A stretch of DNA of 37,513 nucleotides from Nitrospira sp. (GTDB lineage Bacteria > Nitrospirota > Nitrospiria > Nitrospirales > Nitrospiraceae). Each line of letters opens with the position of its first letter. Within the stretch, counting starts at the first letter, position 1. The DNA is taken from contig JABMDL010000035.1 of the NCBI GenBank assembly GCA_015903945.1, forward strand, positions 1-37,513. Direction: 5' to 3'. The notes beneath the pieces are model-generated. The model was not told the DNA's origin. It did not search any database and worked only from the letters and a program-made list of their open reading frames with translations. Positions 26,740-35,597 of the stretch are shown here, piece by piece. The position numbers and the translations under genes are program-made.

Positions 26740-27120
26740 ATGCACAGAGTAAGATCAGACCTCGAAAGTCAACCGGTCCTCCGCCACGGTAGAGGAAGGG
26801 GCTGGTTTGCCATCATCGCCGTATGCGGCGTGCTGAGTTTCCTCGGCTTAACATCATCGCCAGCGGAGCGTGAGGGGGCATCGGTAGAGGCCCCGATGCT
26901 CGCGATCGAAGAAGCGGCGGCGTTGGCGCGTAGCGCCGCGAGGATAAAGGTCGGTGAGAAGATGAAAGAATACGTGCTTCACGTGGTGGAGTTTCAACCG
27001 AAATACGGGCGATGGCGCGCCTCCTTCGAAGAAAAAGAGCCGTCGCACACATTTGATAATTGCTTCAAGGTGTTTGTGGATGACCACACGAAAGAAACCG
27101 AGTTCCAAGCCTGCCCGTAG
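26740..27120 (+). CDS. Secreted or anchored protein of unknown function (126 aa)
   Basis: An N-terminal basic segment is followed by one hydrophobic helix (FAIIAVCGVLSFLGLTSSPA), then a soluble part of about 80 residues (helix VEAPMLAIEEAAALARSAARI, then strands EYVLHVVEFQPKYGRWRASF and FDNCFKVFVDD). The helix-then-sheet order is a little like PepSY or cystatin-like folds, but I cannot assign it. The ATG at 26740 and a GTG at 26731 are both possible; neither has a clear ribosome-binding site. Two cysteines occur late in the chain (DNCF and QACP). Nothing in the context suggests a function. Confidence 0.45.
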   Translation: MHRVRSDLESQPVLRHGRGRGWFAIIAVCGVLSFLGLTSSPAEREGASVEAPMLAIEEAAALARSAARIKVGEKMKEYVLHVVEFQPKYGRWRASFEEKEPSHTFDNCFKVFVDDHTKETEFQACP

Positions 27121-27310
27121 CGGTCCATCCGCTATGATCTCGCCCAAAACCAAGTTAGAGTCAGATTGGGCTGACCTCTGTTTGACGGACACCCCACAAG
27201 GGGCACGAGTCGCTCAAGGCAGAATAATAATTGGAGGCTGCAAATGACGTAACTGTGCAATAGGCTGACGAACTGTCTTGCCCCTGCACCTGACTTGGTC
27301 TACAGCGCGA

Positions 27311-27916
27311 TCACTGCCTCGGCTGGGGAGGCATGTAGGAGATCATTTCCAGGGCAAGTTCCTTGGCGATGTCTTTTAGATTCGGCTTGAAGAACATGTA
27401 ACTGCTGGACCGTTCGTGGCGCGCTTTCCACACCGTGGTGCCGGTCGTCGCATCCACGAGGCGCAGACTCAATCCCACCCGGCCCACGTTATCGCCTTCC
27501 TTGCGGACATATTCCCACGAGTTGACCCGCACCACCAGGAATGAATCGACAGAGAGGGCTTTGCCGAGCGCCATGGCCGAATCTTTGTCGGACTGGCCGG
27601 TCATTTCCAAGCGTGAGAAGTAGAAGACCAGCGAATCAAACGCGGGTTTCGAACTCTGAAAGATATCCGTCACACTCTCGGGCAGCATGACACGTTCGAT
27701 GTGCCCATGCCTCCGCAGCGCCACGGCGAGGACTTCTTGGATGTCTTCACGCGCGCTGTCGTATTGGCTGGCCATGGGAGGCAGCACGGCGATGGCCTGA
27801 GGGGCGAACCCCTTGGCGCCCGGACCTTCCCATACTTCCTGAAGGCCGCTGCATCCCGCCAACAATACGAGAGCGACAAACGTCAAACCGAATCGTCTGT
27901 GTGCCGAGCGTAACAT
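27311..27916 (-). CDS. Lipoprotein of unknown function, TolB/CsgG-N-like fold suspected
   Basis: A 201-residue lipoprotein with lipobox LLAGC (Cys22). The mature part begins with AIAVLPPMASQYDSAREDIQEVLAVALRRHG, a strand then helix as in the N-terminal domains of TolB, CsgG and GNA1162-like lipoproteins, and continues with alternating strands (DSFLVVRVNSWEYV, VGLSLRLVDATTGTTVWKARHE). VDATTGTTVWKAR is typical of such domains. The ATG at 27916 is chosen for GGAG 4 bases ahead; the frame opens earlier at 27991 inside the beta-barrel gene. It follows that gene by 19 bases, so the two probably act together at the outer membrane. Confidence 0.65.
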   Translation of the reverse strand: MLRSAHRRFGLTFVALVLLAGCSGLQEVWEGPGAKGFAPQAIAVLPPMASQYDSAREDIQEVLAVALRRHGHIERVMLPESVTDIFQSSKPAFDSLVFYFSRLEMTGQSDKDSAMALGKALSVDSFLVVRVNSWEYVRKEGDNVGRVGLSLRLVDATTGTTVWKARHERSSSYMFFKPNLKDIAKELALEMISYMPPQPRQ

Positions 27917-27935
27917 GGGACTCCAGTATACCATG

Positions 27936-29075
27936 TCAGAACGTTGCGGAGATCGAGCCGGACACGAGGGCACCTTGTTCGCGGAAGTCATACCCGCCCC
28001 CTACGTCGGCGCGCAAGAAGAATAATCGCAGGCCCAAGCCCGCCGTGGGGATGAACGGCGTGGCGGCATCCTGCATATTCTTGAATGTGCCGATTCGCAG
28101 CGAGATGAATTCGGAGAGGAATGTTTGTTCCGCCCCCAAACTCAAGAGCTGACTTTTGACGCCGGGTACCAGGGTCTTGTTCTTGGTGATGTCGACGTCG
28201 GCGGTAAGGGTCAAGGTCGACCAGGGATTCAGCGCGAGACCGCCACGAACTTGCGGTTCCAGCTTAATTTCTCCGCCGCCCGTGTCGTCGAACACCGGTT
28301 TGTTGATATCCTTTGCTACGATGCCGAACCGAATCCATGACATGGGCTTATAAATAGCACCCAGGTCGATCCCATACGTGGTGGAAATCTCCGGCTTGCC
28401 GAAGTGGTTCGTGATCGTCACGCCGCTGCCGCCCTGAAGATTGACCGATCCGGAGTAGGCCGCCCCCTGGATGACCTTCGCGGTGACGCCGATCGCAAAC
28501 GTTTTGTCTGAAAAGGCATAGGCGTAGGAAAAAGCCAATTGTCTGGCTTCAAATCCGCGCAAGGCCATTGTGCCGGTGAGGGAGATTGGAGCCACGCCGG
28601 AAACTTGAATCGGCGAGCTGATATAGCCGCCACCAGTCGCCACATCCGAGACATTGATCCCGAAGGCATGCTCGCCAAGATGGCCTTTGAGGTAGAGACC
28701 GGCGGCTCCATTCACAGACAAGGTGGCACCGGGCTGGTTGAGGCGTGCAGCAATATTCTGCGCGCTTGCGATATTGGCCGCTGACGCACCATTGGGATTG
28801 AAGTTCTCCAGATCCCGGATGGCCTCACCCAGACCTCGGCGGTCGATCGCGAGGCCGCTGCCCTGGATACGGATATCCACCGTCTGCGTCATTGCCAGGC
28901 CGGCCGGGTTCCAATAAGTGGCGAGGGAGTCCGTTGTCACTGCGACGCCGGCGCCTCCCATGCCAGTCGCGCGTGGCCCGGCAATCACGAATTCCATTGC
29001 CACTGCTTGGGCTGGGACTCCGACGAGTGCGGCCGACAGGAGTACGTAGGAAAGCGTTCGGTTCATGTTCACCAT
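27936..29075 (-). CDS. Outer-membrane beta-barrel protein, TraF/FadL/PorV-like
   Basis: A 379-residue exported protein with a signal peptide (SYVLLSAALVGVPAQAVA). The mature start, MEFVIAGPRATGMGGAGVAVTTDSLATYWNPAGLA, is the hallmark of FadL/PorV/TraF-type barrels, with the conserved GMGGA and NPAGLA. Alternating amphipathic strands fill the rest, and it ends in a phenylalanine (ISATF), as barrel proteins inserted by the BAM machine usually do. The called family is often labelled conjugal transfer protein TraF, but nothing here suggests conjugation. The start at 29075 or 29066 is undecided. It follows lolD, and the lipoprotein gene follows it. Confidence 0.75.
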   Translation of the reverse strand: MVNMNRTLSYVLLSAALVGVPAQAVAMEFVIAGPRATGMGGAGVAVTTDSLATYWNPAGLAMTQTVDIRIQGSGLAIDRRGLGEAIRDLENFNPNGASAANIASAQNIAARLNQPGATLSVNGAAGLYLKGHLGEHAFGINVSDVATGGGYISSPIQVSGVAPISLTGTMALRGFEARQLAFSYAYAFSDKTFAIGVTAKVIQGAAYSGSVNLQGGSGVTITNHFGKPEISTTYGIDLGAIYKPMSWIRFGIVAKDINKPVFDDTGGGEIKLEPQVRGGLALNPWSTLTLTADVDITKNKTLVPGVKSQLLSLGAEQTFLSEFISLRIGTFKNMQDAATPFIPTAGLGLRLFFLRADVGGGYDFREQGALVSGSISATF

Positions 29076-29136
29076 ATTTCACGAGCCGGAGGTATTGTAA
29101 CCGAGAATCCGCCTCGCTGCGAGGCAATCTCCGTAA

Positions 29137-29799
29137 TTAGACGACCAACCCGTCCTGCATGTAAACAATACGGTCCGACTGGGCAGACAGTTTGTCGTTG
29201 TGGGTCACGATGACGAACGTCGTGCCACGGGATTTATTCAGGTCCCGCATCAGCCCGAACAGGGCGTCGCCGCTATGGGTGTCGAGATTGCCGGTCGGTT
29301 CGTCGGCCAATACCAAATCCGGCTTCTGCATCAGTGCCCGCGCCATCGCGACCCGCTGCTGCTCTCCTCCGGACAGCTCTCCCGGCTTGTGGTGGAGCCG
29401 CTTGCCGAGGCCGACTTCCGTAAGCAGGGCTTTGGAGTCGGCTTCGACGGAGGCGGCGTCGCGCCGTTGCACCAAGGCCGGCATGCCGGCGTTCTCCAGG
29501 GCCGTGAACTCCGGCAGCAAATGGTGAAACTGGAATACGAAACCGATGCGTGTGTTACGGAACTCCGCTTGCTGGCTCTCTGTCAACTGGAACAGGTCTT
29601 GGCCGTCGAACGTCACGGTGCCTCTGGTGGGCTTGTCGAGCGTCCCGATGATGTGGAGCAATGTGCTCTTGCCGGCTCCGGACGCGCCGACGATTGCAAT
29701 GAGCTCGCCACGCTGAATCTCCAGATTGATGCCTTTGAGCACCGGCAGGTCGTAGGAACCCATCGAGAAAGACTTATGAAGGTCGGTGACTTTGATCAT
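29137..29799 (-). CDS. lolD: Lipoprotein-releasing ABC transporter ATPase LolD
   Basis: LolD powers release of lipoproteins from the inner membrane to the carrier LolA. The 220-residue ATPase has Walker A (GASGAGKST, 38-46), the signature [15 protein letters not shown], Walker B ([12 protein letters not shown]), and the switch histidine (FVIVTHND). It resembles the MacB/LolD branch, with [25 protein letters not shown] as in LolD. It follows the lolC/E permease, from which a 101-base gap with a heptad repeat separates it. Confidence 0.92.
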   Translation of the reverse strand: MIKVTDLHKSFSMGSYDLPVLKGINLEIQRGELIAIVGASGAGKSTLLHIIGTLDKPTRGTVTFDGQDLFQLTESQQAEFRNTRIGFVFQFHHLLPEFTALENAGMPALVQRRDAASVEADSKALLTEVGLGKRLHHKPGELSGGEQQRVAMARALMQKPDLVLADEPTGNLDTHSGDALFGLMRDLNKSRGTTFVIVTHNDKLSAQSDRIVYMQDGLVV

Positions 29800-29815
29800 A
29801 ACGGGTGCATAGAGC

Positions 29816-29890
29816 GTTCAGCATTCAGCAGCCAGCAATCAGTCATCAGTTTCGGATCCGACAGCTGATAGCTGGTCGCTGGCAGCTATT
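29816..29890. repeat. Heptad-repeat inverted element between lolC/E and lolD
   Basis: Units such as TTCAGCA and ATCAGTC on the left are mirrored by CAGCTGAT and AGCTGGT on the right. The centre is a perfect TCGGATCCGA palindrome (29852-29861), so the whole element can fold into one imperfect hairpin with arms of about 30 bases. Same family as 20545-20633 and 32669-32747. Confidence 0.6.
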
Positions 29891-29900
29891 TGCCGGGCCT

Positions 29901-31178
29901 TCATTCATACCGCAGCGCCGCAACGGGCTCGAGTTTGGCGGCTTGGTTGGCCGGGTACACGGTGGCGGCGAAGCTAATCAGAATCGCTGATCCGGCCACA
30001 AGCAGTACGTCCTCGGCCAGGACGTGCACGGGAATTTTCGAGATGTAGTACACCGTTGCATCGAAGGTCCAAAACCTCTCGATCAGCCACAGAAAGGCAT
30101 ACCCCAGCGGAATGCCGATAGCCGTGCCGGACAGCCCGATGATCAAGCCGTTCAACATGAAGATCCGCCGGATGCTCCGCCTGGTGGCTCCCATTGCCTT
30201 GAGAATCGCGATTTCCTTTTGCTTCTCCGTCACGATCATCGTGAGGGTGCTCACAATGTTGAACGATGCGACGATGGTGATGAGAACGAGCAGCAGAAAC
30301 ATCATTGTTTTTTCGAGTTTCAAGGCCGAGAAGAGATTGCGGTTCATCTGCATCCAGTCCCTGGCCCCGTGGCTGAACCCTAGTACCTGTTCGATGGTAT
30401 GGGCGATTTCGTCCGCGCGGAACACATCCGTCACTTTCACTTCGATGCCGGAGACGCCGTCACCCATGTTGAAGAATTTCTGCGCCTCCCTAAGTTCAAT
30501 ATAGGCGAGCGAGGAATCATATTCGTACATGCCTGAATGGAACAGTCCGACGACGGCGAAGGTCCTGATTTTCGGAACCATACCCATCGCGCTGATCGGG
30601 CCGACCGGTGATACCACGTTGAGCGTATCACCGGGAAATACACCCAGGCGCATGGCCAGTTCCTTGCCGAGGATGATGCCGGGCTTGTCGACCACCTGGG
30701 GCTCTCCCTGCGGGTCGTCGACCGGAGCCTGTCTGACCTTGACCGGTGTGAGCAGGTCGGTCAGCTGCCCTGCCGACATGTTCTTGGCCAGTTCGGTGAC
30801 GTTCGCCTCGCGCTGCGGGTCGATGCCGCGCAGGACGATACCCTGTACACCTGATTGGGTGGTCAGAAGGACTTGCCGGAGGACGAACGGCGTGGCCGCC
30901 ACGACCTCGGGCACGGTGCGTATTCTCTCAATCAGCGGATCATAGTCCGTGACATTCTCTTTCATCCGCTCCTGGACGATGACGTGCGCAGTGGTGCCCA
31001 GAATTTTGGCCTGAATATCTTCCTTGAATCCCGTCATGATGCCGACTGTTCCGATCAAGGCCGCCACGCCCAGCGTGATGCCGGCAATCGACACGAAGGT
31101 GTTCAGCGAGATCGTCCGGTTACGGCGTTTGGCGCGCAAGTACCGGAGGCCGACGAAAATCTCATAGGGGAGGGCCAT
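29901..31178 (-). CDS. lolC: Lipoprotein-releasing ABC transporter permease LolC/LolE
   Basis: A 425-residue integral membrane protein with one N-terminal helix (SLNTFVSIAGITLGVAALIGTVGI), a large periplasmic domain (about 50-270) and three C-terminal helices (MFLLLVLITIVASFNIVSTLTMIV and two more), the MacB/FtsX topology. The start, YEIFVGLRYLRAKRRNRTISLNTFVS, is typical of LolC/E. Only one permease gene is present, so it probably forms a homodimer with two LolD subunits, as in bacteria with LolF-type systems. It starts 2 bases after the lysS stop codon, a tight coupling often seen with lysS and lolC. Confidence 0.92.
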   Translation of the reverse strand: MALPYEIFVGLRYLRAKRRNRTISLNTFVSIAGITLGVAALIGTVGIMTGFKEDIQAKILGTTAHVIVQERMKENVTDYDPLIERIRTVPEVVAATPFVLRQVLLTTQSGVQGIVLRGIDPQREANVTELAKNMSAGQLTDLLTPVKVRQAPVDDPQGEPQVVDKPGIILGKELAMRLGVFPGDTLNVVSPVGPISAMGMVPKIRTFAVVGLFHSGMYEYDSSLAYIELREAQKFFNMGDGVSGIEVKVTDVFRADEIAHTIEQVLGFSHGARDWMQMNRNLFSALKLEKTMMFLLLVLITIVASFNIVSTLTMIVTEKQKEIAILKAMGATRRSIRRIFMLNGLIIGLSGTAIGIPLGYAFLWLIERFWTFDATVYYISKIPVHVLAEDVLLVAGSAILISFAATVYPANQAAKLEPVAALRYE

Positions 31179-31180
31179 CG

Positions 31181-32662
31181 CTATTTCTCCGGCCTTAACT
31201 GGGGGAACAGCACGACGTCGCGGATGGACGCTTGATCGGTAAAGAGCATGATCAGGCGGTCGATGCCGATGCCTTCGCCTGCCGTCGGCGGCATGCCGAA
31301 CTCCAGTGCACGGAGAAAGTCCTCATCGACGAGATGGGCTTCTTCGTCGCCGGCTTCCCGCTGGGCCGCCTGGCCCTCGAACCGCTCGCGTTGGTCCAGC
31401 GGGTCGTTCAACTCGGAAAAGGCGTTGGCGATCTCCCGTCCGGCGATATACAGTTCGAACCGGTCGGTCAAGGTGGGGTCCGAATCCTTACGCCGGGCCA
31501 GCGGCGAGATTTCGATGGGGTAGTCCGTAATGAACGTGGGTTGTTGGAGATTGGGCTCGACGGTCTCCTCGAAAATCTCATTGACAATGTTGAACAACGA
31601 CGCCTCGGGATCCACCGGCACGTTCAGTTGTTTGGCCGCAGCCAGCGCCTTGTTTCGATCATGCAGGACGGACTGGTCAAGTGCATTCACTTCACAAATG
31701 GCTTGGTGATAGGACCAGCGCCTCCACGGGGGGGTCAGAATAATCTCCTTGCCTTGATACGTGATGACGGTGTTCCCGAGAATCTGTCGCGCGAGGGTCG
31801 AAATCATCTCCTCGGTCAGTCTGATCAGATCGTGGTAATCGGCGTAAGAGACGTAGAACTCCAGCATTGTGAATTCGGGATTGTGGATCGTCGAGATGCC
31901 CTCGTTCCGGAAGTTCCGGTTGATCTCGAATACCCTCGGGAATCCGCCGACGATCAGGCGTTTCAAATAGAGTTCCGGCGCGATGCGCAGATACAGGTCG
32001 ACGCCGAGCGCGTTGTGGTGCGTGACGAAGGGCTTGGCCGTCGCGCCGCCGGGAATCGGATGCATCATCGGCGTTTCGACTTCGAGGAAACCCCGTTCGA
32101 TCAAAAACGCGCGGATGCCGGCGATGATCCGGCTTCTGGCAGCGAAGATCTGATGCACCTGCGGGTTCGCGATGAGATCGACGTAGCGCTGCCGGTAGCG
32201 GGTTTCCACGTCGGTGAGCCCGTGCCACTTTTCCGGGAGGGGTCGGAGCGCTTTACTGAGAAACGTCAGTTGATGGACTTCGACCGTAAACTCATTCGTC
32301 TTGGTGCGGAACAGGATTCCCGTGACACCGATCCAGTCACCGAGGTCGAGTTGCTCGGTCACAGTGTAGGCCTGTTCCGAGAGCAGATCCTTTTTCAGAT
32401 AGACTTGGAGCCTGTCGGACCCGTCTTGGAGCACGGCGAAACCGGCCTTGCCGAAACGACGTAGGGCCACGACGCGGCCCGCGATGGTGCAGGAGATGCG
32501 TTCTTGTTCGAGGACCTCCTTGGTCTTTTCCCCGTGCAGGCTGATGAGCTGCCCGGCCCGGTCCTTCACCTCGAAGCGAGACCCGTACGGGGCCACGCCG
32601 GCCTGGCGGAGTTGGTCGAGCTTCTTGATCCGCTGCTGTCGCTGTTCGTTCAGTTCATCCAT
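31181..32662 (-). CDS. lysS: Lysyl-tRNA synthetase, class II
   Basis: LysS charges tRNA-Lys. The 493-residue protein has the N-terminal OB-fold anticodon-binding domain (IAGRVVALRRFGKAGFAVLQD) and the class II core with motif 1 (FLIERGFLEVETPMMHPIPGGA), motif 2 (FRNEGISTIHNPEFTMLE) and motif 3 (GEGIGIDRLIMLFTD), all intact. The next gene, the lolC/E permease, starts 2 bases after its stop codon. prfB lies 39 bases upstream behind a heptad repeat. Confidence 0.97.
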   Translation of the reverse strand: MDELNEQRQQRIKKLDQLRQAGVAPYGSRFEVKDRAGQLISLHGEKTKEVLEQERISCTIAGRVVALRRFGKAGFAVLQDGSDRLQVYLKKDLLSEQAYTVTEQLDLGDWIGVTGILFRTKTNEFTVEVHQLTFLSKALRPLPEKWHGLTDVETRYRQRYVDLIANPQVHQIFAARSRIIAGIRAFLIERGFLEVETPMMHPIPGGATAKPFVTHHNALGVDLYLRIAPELYLKRLIVGGFPRVFEINRNFRNEGISTIHNPEFTMLEFYVSYADYHDLIRLTEEMISTLARQILGNTVITYQGKEIILTPPWRRWSYHQAICEVNALDQSVLHDRNKALAAAKQLNVPVDPEASLFNIVNEIFEETVEPNLQQPTFITDYPIEISPLARRKDSDPTLTDRFELYIAGREIANAFSELNDPLDQRERFEGQAAQREAGDEEAHLVDEDFLRALEFGMPPTAGEGIGIDRLIMLFTDQASIRDVVLFPQLRPEK

Positions 32663-32668
32663 TTATAT

Positions 32669-32747
32669 AGCTCTCAGCTTTCAGCTCGCAGCCATCAGCT
32701 CCTAGAGATCGTCACCCTGATCGCTGATTGCTGTCAGCTGATTGCTC
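32669..32747. repeat. Heptad-repeat element over the prfB-lysS junction
   Basis: Units AGCTCTC, AGCTTTC, AGCTCGC and AGCCATC (about 32669-32697) face TGATCGCTGATTGCTGTCAG and following units (to 32747). The right half lies inside the coding end of prfB and encodes its last residues. Same family as the elements at 20545-20633 and 29816-29890. Confidence 0.55.
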
Positions 32748-33848
32748 CCCTTTGCGATTCTTTTGGTGAGATAGGCTTCGATGAATCCATCGATCTCACC
32801 GTCCATGACGGAGGAGACATCGCCGGTTTCATGAGCGGTCCGGTGGTCCTTGACCATTTGATACGGTTGGAACACGTAGGATCGGATTTGACTGCCCCAC
32901 GCGATGTCTTTCTTCTCGCCCACGATCGCATTGAACTCTGCCTCTTTTTTCTGCTGCTCCAGTTCAAACAGACGGGCTTTCAAGATCTTCATTGCGCCGT
33001 TACGGTTTTGTAGCTGCGACCGCTCGTTCTGGCATTGCACGACAATTCCGGTCGGCAAGTGCGTGATGCGGATCGCCGTTTCCACCTTGTTCACGTTTTG
33101 GCCGCCGGCGCCGCCCGCACGGAAGGTGTCGATGCGGAGATCCTTTTCTTCGATCGCGACATCGAGATCGTCGCTCAGCTCCGGGTAGACGAAGACAGAT
33201 GCGAATGACGTATGCCGGCGCTTATTAGAGTCGAACGGGGAAATGCGCACCAGTCGGTGGACTCCCGCTTCCGCCTTCAAATACCCGTAGGCGTAGGGGC
33301 CGGTGATCGAGAGGGTCACACTCTTGATGCCGGCTTCATCACCCGCCAGCAAGTCCAGAGTCTCCACTTTGAATTTCTTGGCCTCCGCCCAGCGTACGTA
33401 CATGCGCAGCAGCATTTGCGCCCAGTCCTGCGATTCCGTACCGCCGGCGCCAGGATGGATTTCGAGAATGGCGTTGTTCGGGTCCAGTTCGCCGGCTAGG
33501 AGAATTTCCAGACGCAGGGCCGCCACGCGCGGCTCCAACCGGTGCAGTTCGGTGGCCAGTTCTTGTTCAAGCCCGGCGTCGCCGCTTTCGGTGGCCAGCT
33601 CCAGCAGGGCGTTTAGATCGCCGAGCTTGGCTTCAATGTCGCGCCAGGTCTCTACTTCGCGCTCGATCGTCGCTTTCTTCCGGCTGACGGCCGCAGCGGT
33701 GCGGGCATCGCTCCAGAAATGCGGCTGCCCCATCTGGGCTTCCAACTCTTGCAGCTCGGCGGTCATGCGGGCGAGGTCAAAGATGCCCCCGTAACTCGGA
33801 GATCTGTTCGCCGATGACGCGGACTCGACCTTGCACTTCATCCAACAT
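32702..33848 (-). CDS. prfB: Peptide chain release factor 2, with programmed +1 frameshift
   Basis: RF2 ends translation at UGA and UAA. The gene is two overlapping frames. The first begins with ATG at 33848 (AAGGA 8 bases before) and encodes 23 residues, ending CTT then TGA (33777-33779). A +1 shift that skips the T at 33779 continues with GAC and gives a 381-residue protein. The main frame has the SPF tripeptide that reads the stop codon ([11 protein letters not shown]) and GGQ, which triggers hydrolysis ([11 protein letters not shown]). Low RF2 lets the ribosome shift, so the protein controls its own level. The Met at 33841 in the second frame is a false start. The last 15 or so residues ([15 protein letters not shown]) come from a repeat element. 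lnt lies 18 bases upstream. Confidence 0.96.
33776..33791 (-). promoter_or_regulatory. prfB programmed +1 frameshift site
   Basis: On the minus strand CGGGGGCATCTTTGAC repeats the E. coli arrangement: an internal Shine-Dalgarno-like GGGGG, three bases, then the slippery CTT and the in-frame stop TGA followed by C. The TGA-C context is a slow stop, which favours the shift. Confidence 0.95.
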
Positions 33849-33866
33849 AGAACGATCCTTCTTCAA

Positions 33867-35489
33867 TTACGCGGGTTCAATGGCGGTTGTGTCGGGGGCG
33901 GGTTCCTTGGTGCGGAAGTAGCCGTACAGACACAAGAGCGCGCTGATTATAGCACAGCCGTAGGCAAACACATCTCCATACCAGCTATAAAATGTTCGGG
34001 AATAGCCGACGGGAATGGAGGCCCGCAGAGCATGCTCCGTGAACAGCGGGGTGGCGTCCAGAATGCGACCGAAGGGGTCGATGAAACCGGAGATCCCGGT
34101 GTTGGCGGAGCGTGCGAAGGCCCGATGATTTTCCACCGAGCGAAAGACCACCATGGAGAAGTGTTGCGCGGGCGCCGACGAGGGTCCGAACCATCCGTCG
34201 TTCGTGATCGTGACAAAAAACTCGGCACCGTTGGCGGCGAACCGGCGGACCAGATCCGGGAAGATCACTTCGTAGCAGATGGCCACGCCGAACTTCACGG
34301 GCCGCGAGCTGGACGGATTGCCGCCGCTGAGCGATTTGGGGGTGAACGACAGAAGTGTGGCGCCAGGTCCTGCCTCGAAGTCGCCGATCCCTTCCACCAG
34401 CTTGTCGAGGAAGAACAACAGCGATGTTTTCAGCGGAATGTATTCCCCGAACGGCACCAAGTGGTGTTTGTCGTACCGGCCCAGAAGGGTCCCGTCTGGT
34501 CCCAGCAGATAGGCGCTGTTCAATAGATAGGGTCTGCGATCCGGGTAATACCGCAAGGCCGGACTCCCCAAGAGGATCGGGGCCTGCGCGCGCGCCGCCC
34601 AATCAATTAACTGAAGCTGGTATTCCCGCTCCCGCTCGAGAAGGAACGGTGTCGCGGCTTCAGGCCACACGATCAAATCCGTTCCGGCGCCGAGCATGGC
34701 GGTCAGCCGGTCGAACCGGCGCATCGTCTCGTCGCGGAATGAGGCATCCCACTTCACGGCTTGATCGATATTAGGTTGGACGACGCCCACGGTAATAGAG
34801 GAGGGGGGTCGCTTTGGGCTCTCCTCCGACAGCACGCTGGCGCTATAGACCCATGACAGCACCATGAGGGCCGCTGTTGCCGTGAGCAGCTCCCACGGCA
34901 GCTTGGCCGGGTGAAACCCTCGGAAGAACGGCATCAGCCACAGGACCAACTCGGCCAGTGCCACATTCACCGACACGATCAAGAATGAAACGCCGTAGAC
35001 CCCGGTGTGGTCCGCGATCTGGATGAGGTCCAGCTCCCGGTATTGTGAATACCCGAGGAGGCACCATGGAAGTCCGGAAAGGGCATACGTGCGGAGCAAC
35101 TCGAAGGCAACCCAGAAACAGGGCGCGAAGAAAATGCCGTATCGTGGAATGAGCCTGTGCAGCCAGACGATGGAGAGACTGTACAGCCCGACATAGACTC
35201 CAAGGTATGTAGTCAGCAGTAAAAGGATGGCATAGCTGGCGGGCAGCGGCACCTTGCCGTAGGTCGTCATGGCGGTGACGACCCAGGCCATAATGCCGGT
35301 GAAGGCGATGATGCCGGTCAGCCATCCGAGCCAGAACGCACGGCGTTGTGAGCATTGATCGAGCGCAAGATGGAGGGGAATGAGCGCGATCCAAGCCAGC
35401 CACTCGAATTCAAAGTTAGGGAAGCACAGGGGTAGCAGAATACCGCTCGCACAGGCAAGGAGTGGTTGGCGCAAGCGGGGTGGGTCCAT
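33867..35489 (-). CDS. lnt: Apolipoprotein N-acyltransferase
   Basis: Lnt adds the third acyl chain to the N-terminal cysteine of lipoproteins in the inner membrane. The 540-residue protein has about six N-terminal helices, then a periplasmic nitrilase (CN hydrolase) domain from about residue 230, and a final helix. The triad is visible: Glu in WPEAATPF, Lys in RYDKHHLVPFGEYIP and Cys in GVAICYEVIFPDLV. It is the first gene of the minus-strand run that also holds lolC/E, lolD and an outer-membrane lipoprotein, so lipoprotein maturation and export are linked. A promoter 8 bases before the ATG suggests a leaderless mRNA. Confidence 0.95.
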   Translation of the reverse strand: MDPPRLRQPLLACASGILLPLCFPNFEFEWLAWIALIPLHLALDQCSQRRAFWLGWLTGIIAFTGIMAWVVTAMTTYGKVPLPASYAILLLLTTYLGVYVGLYSLSIVWLHRLIPRYGIFFAPCFWVAFELLRTYALSGLPWCLLGYSQYRELDLIQIADHTGVYGVSFLIVSVNVALAELVLWLMPFFRGFHPAKLPWELLTATAALMVLSWVYSASVLSEESPKRPPSSITVGVVQPNIDQAVKWDASFRDETMRRFDRLTAMLGAGTDLIVWPEAATPFLLEREREYQLQLIDWAARAQAPILLGSPALRYYPDRRPYLLNSAYLLGPDGTLLGRYDKHHLVPFGEYIPLKTSLLFFLDKLVEGIGDFEAGPGATLLSFTPKSLSGGNPSSSRPVKFGVAICYEVIFPDLVRRFAANGAEFFVTITNDGWFGPSSAPAQHFSMVVFRSVENHRAFARSANTGISGFIDPFGRILDATPLFTEHALRASIPVGYSRTFYSWYGDVFAYGCAIISALLCLYGYFRTKEPAPDTTAIEPA

Positions 35490-35497
35490 CGCGGGCT

Positions 35498-35526
35498 ACG
35501 ATAACGAAAGCGTTGGGGACTTGCAA
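35498..35526 (-). promoter_or_regulatory. Candidate near-leaderless promoter of the lnt operon
   Basis: On the minus strand TTGCAA (35521-35526, 4/6) and TATCGT (35498-35503, 4/6) are exactly 17 bases apart. Only 8 bases lie between the -10 box and the lnt ATG, with no ribosome-binding site, so the mRNA would have almost no leader. Confidence 0.4.
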
Positions 35527-35597
35527 GGGAACGAGAGAGTAGCGGCGGATGAAGTTTGCCGTGCGTTTCACGCCTGAAAGAGGTATGGTACAGAGCT

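Noticed and set aside
27240..27255. GGAGG followed by ATG ACG TAA
   Set aside because: The frame has only two codons before a stop, so it is not a gene; probably chance.
27936..29075. Conjugation gene (TraF label)
   Set aside because: The similarity is to a barrel family that shares the name; no other transfer genes are present.
33786..33841. prfB start at 33841
   Set aside because: That Met is in the second frame before the shift site, has no ribosome-binding site, and ignores the conserved 23-codon leader.
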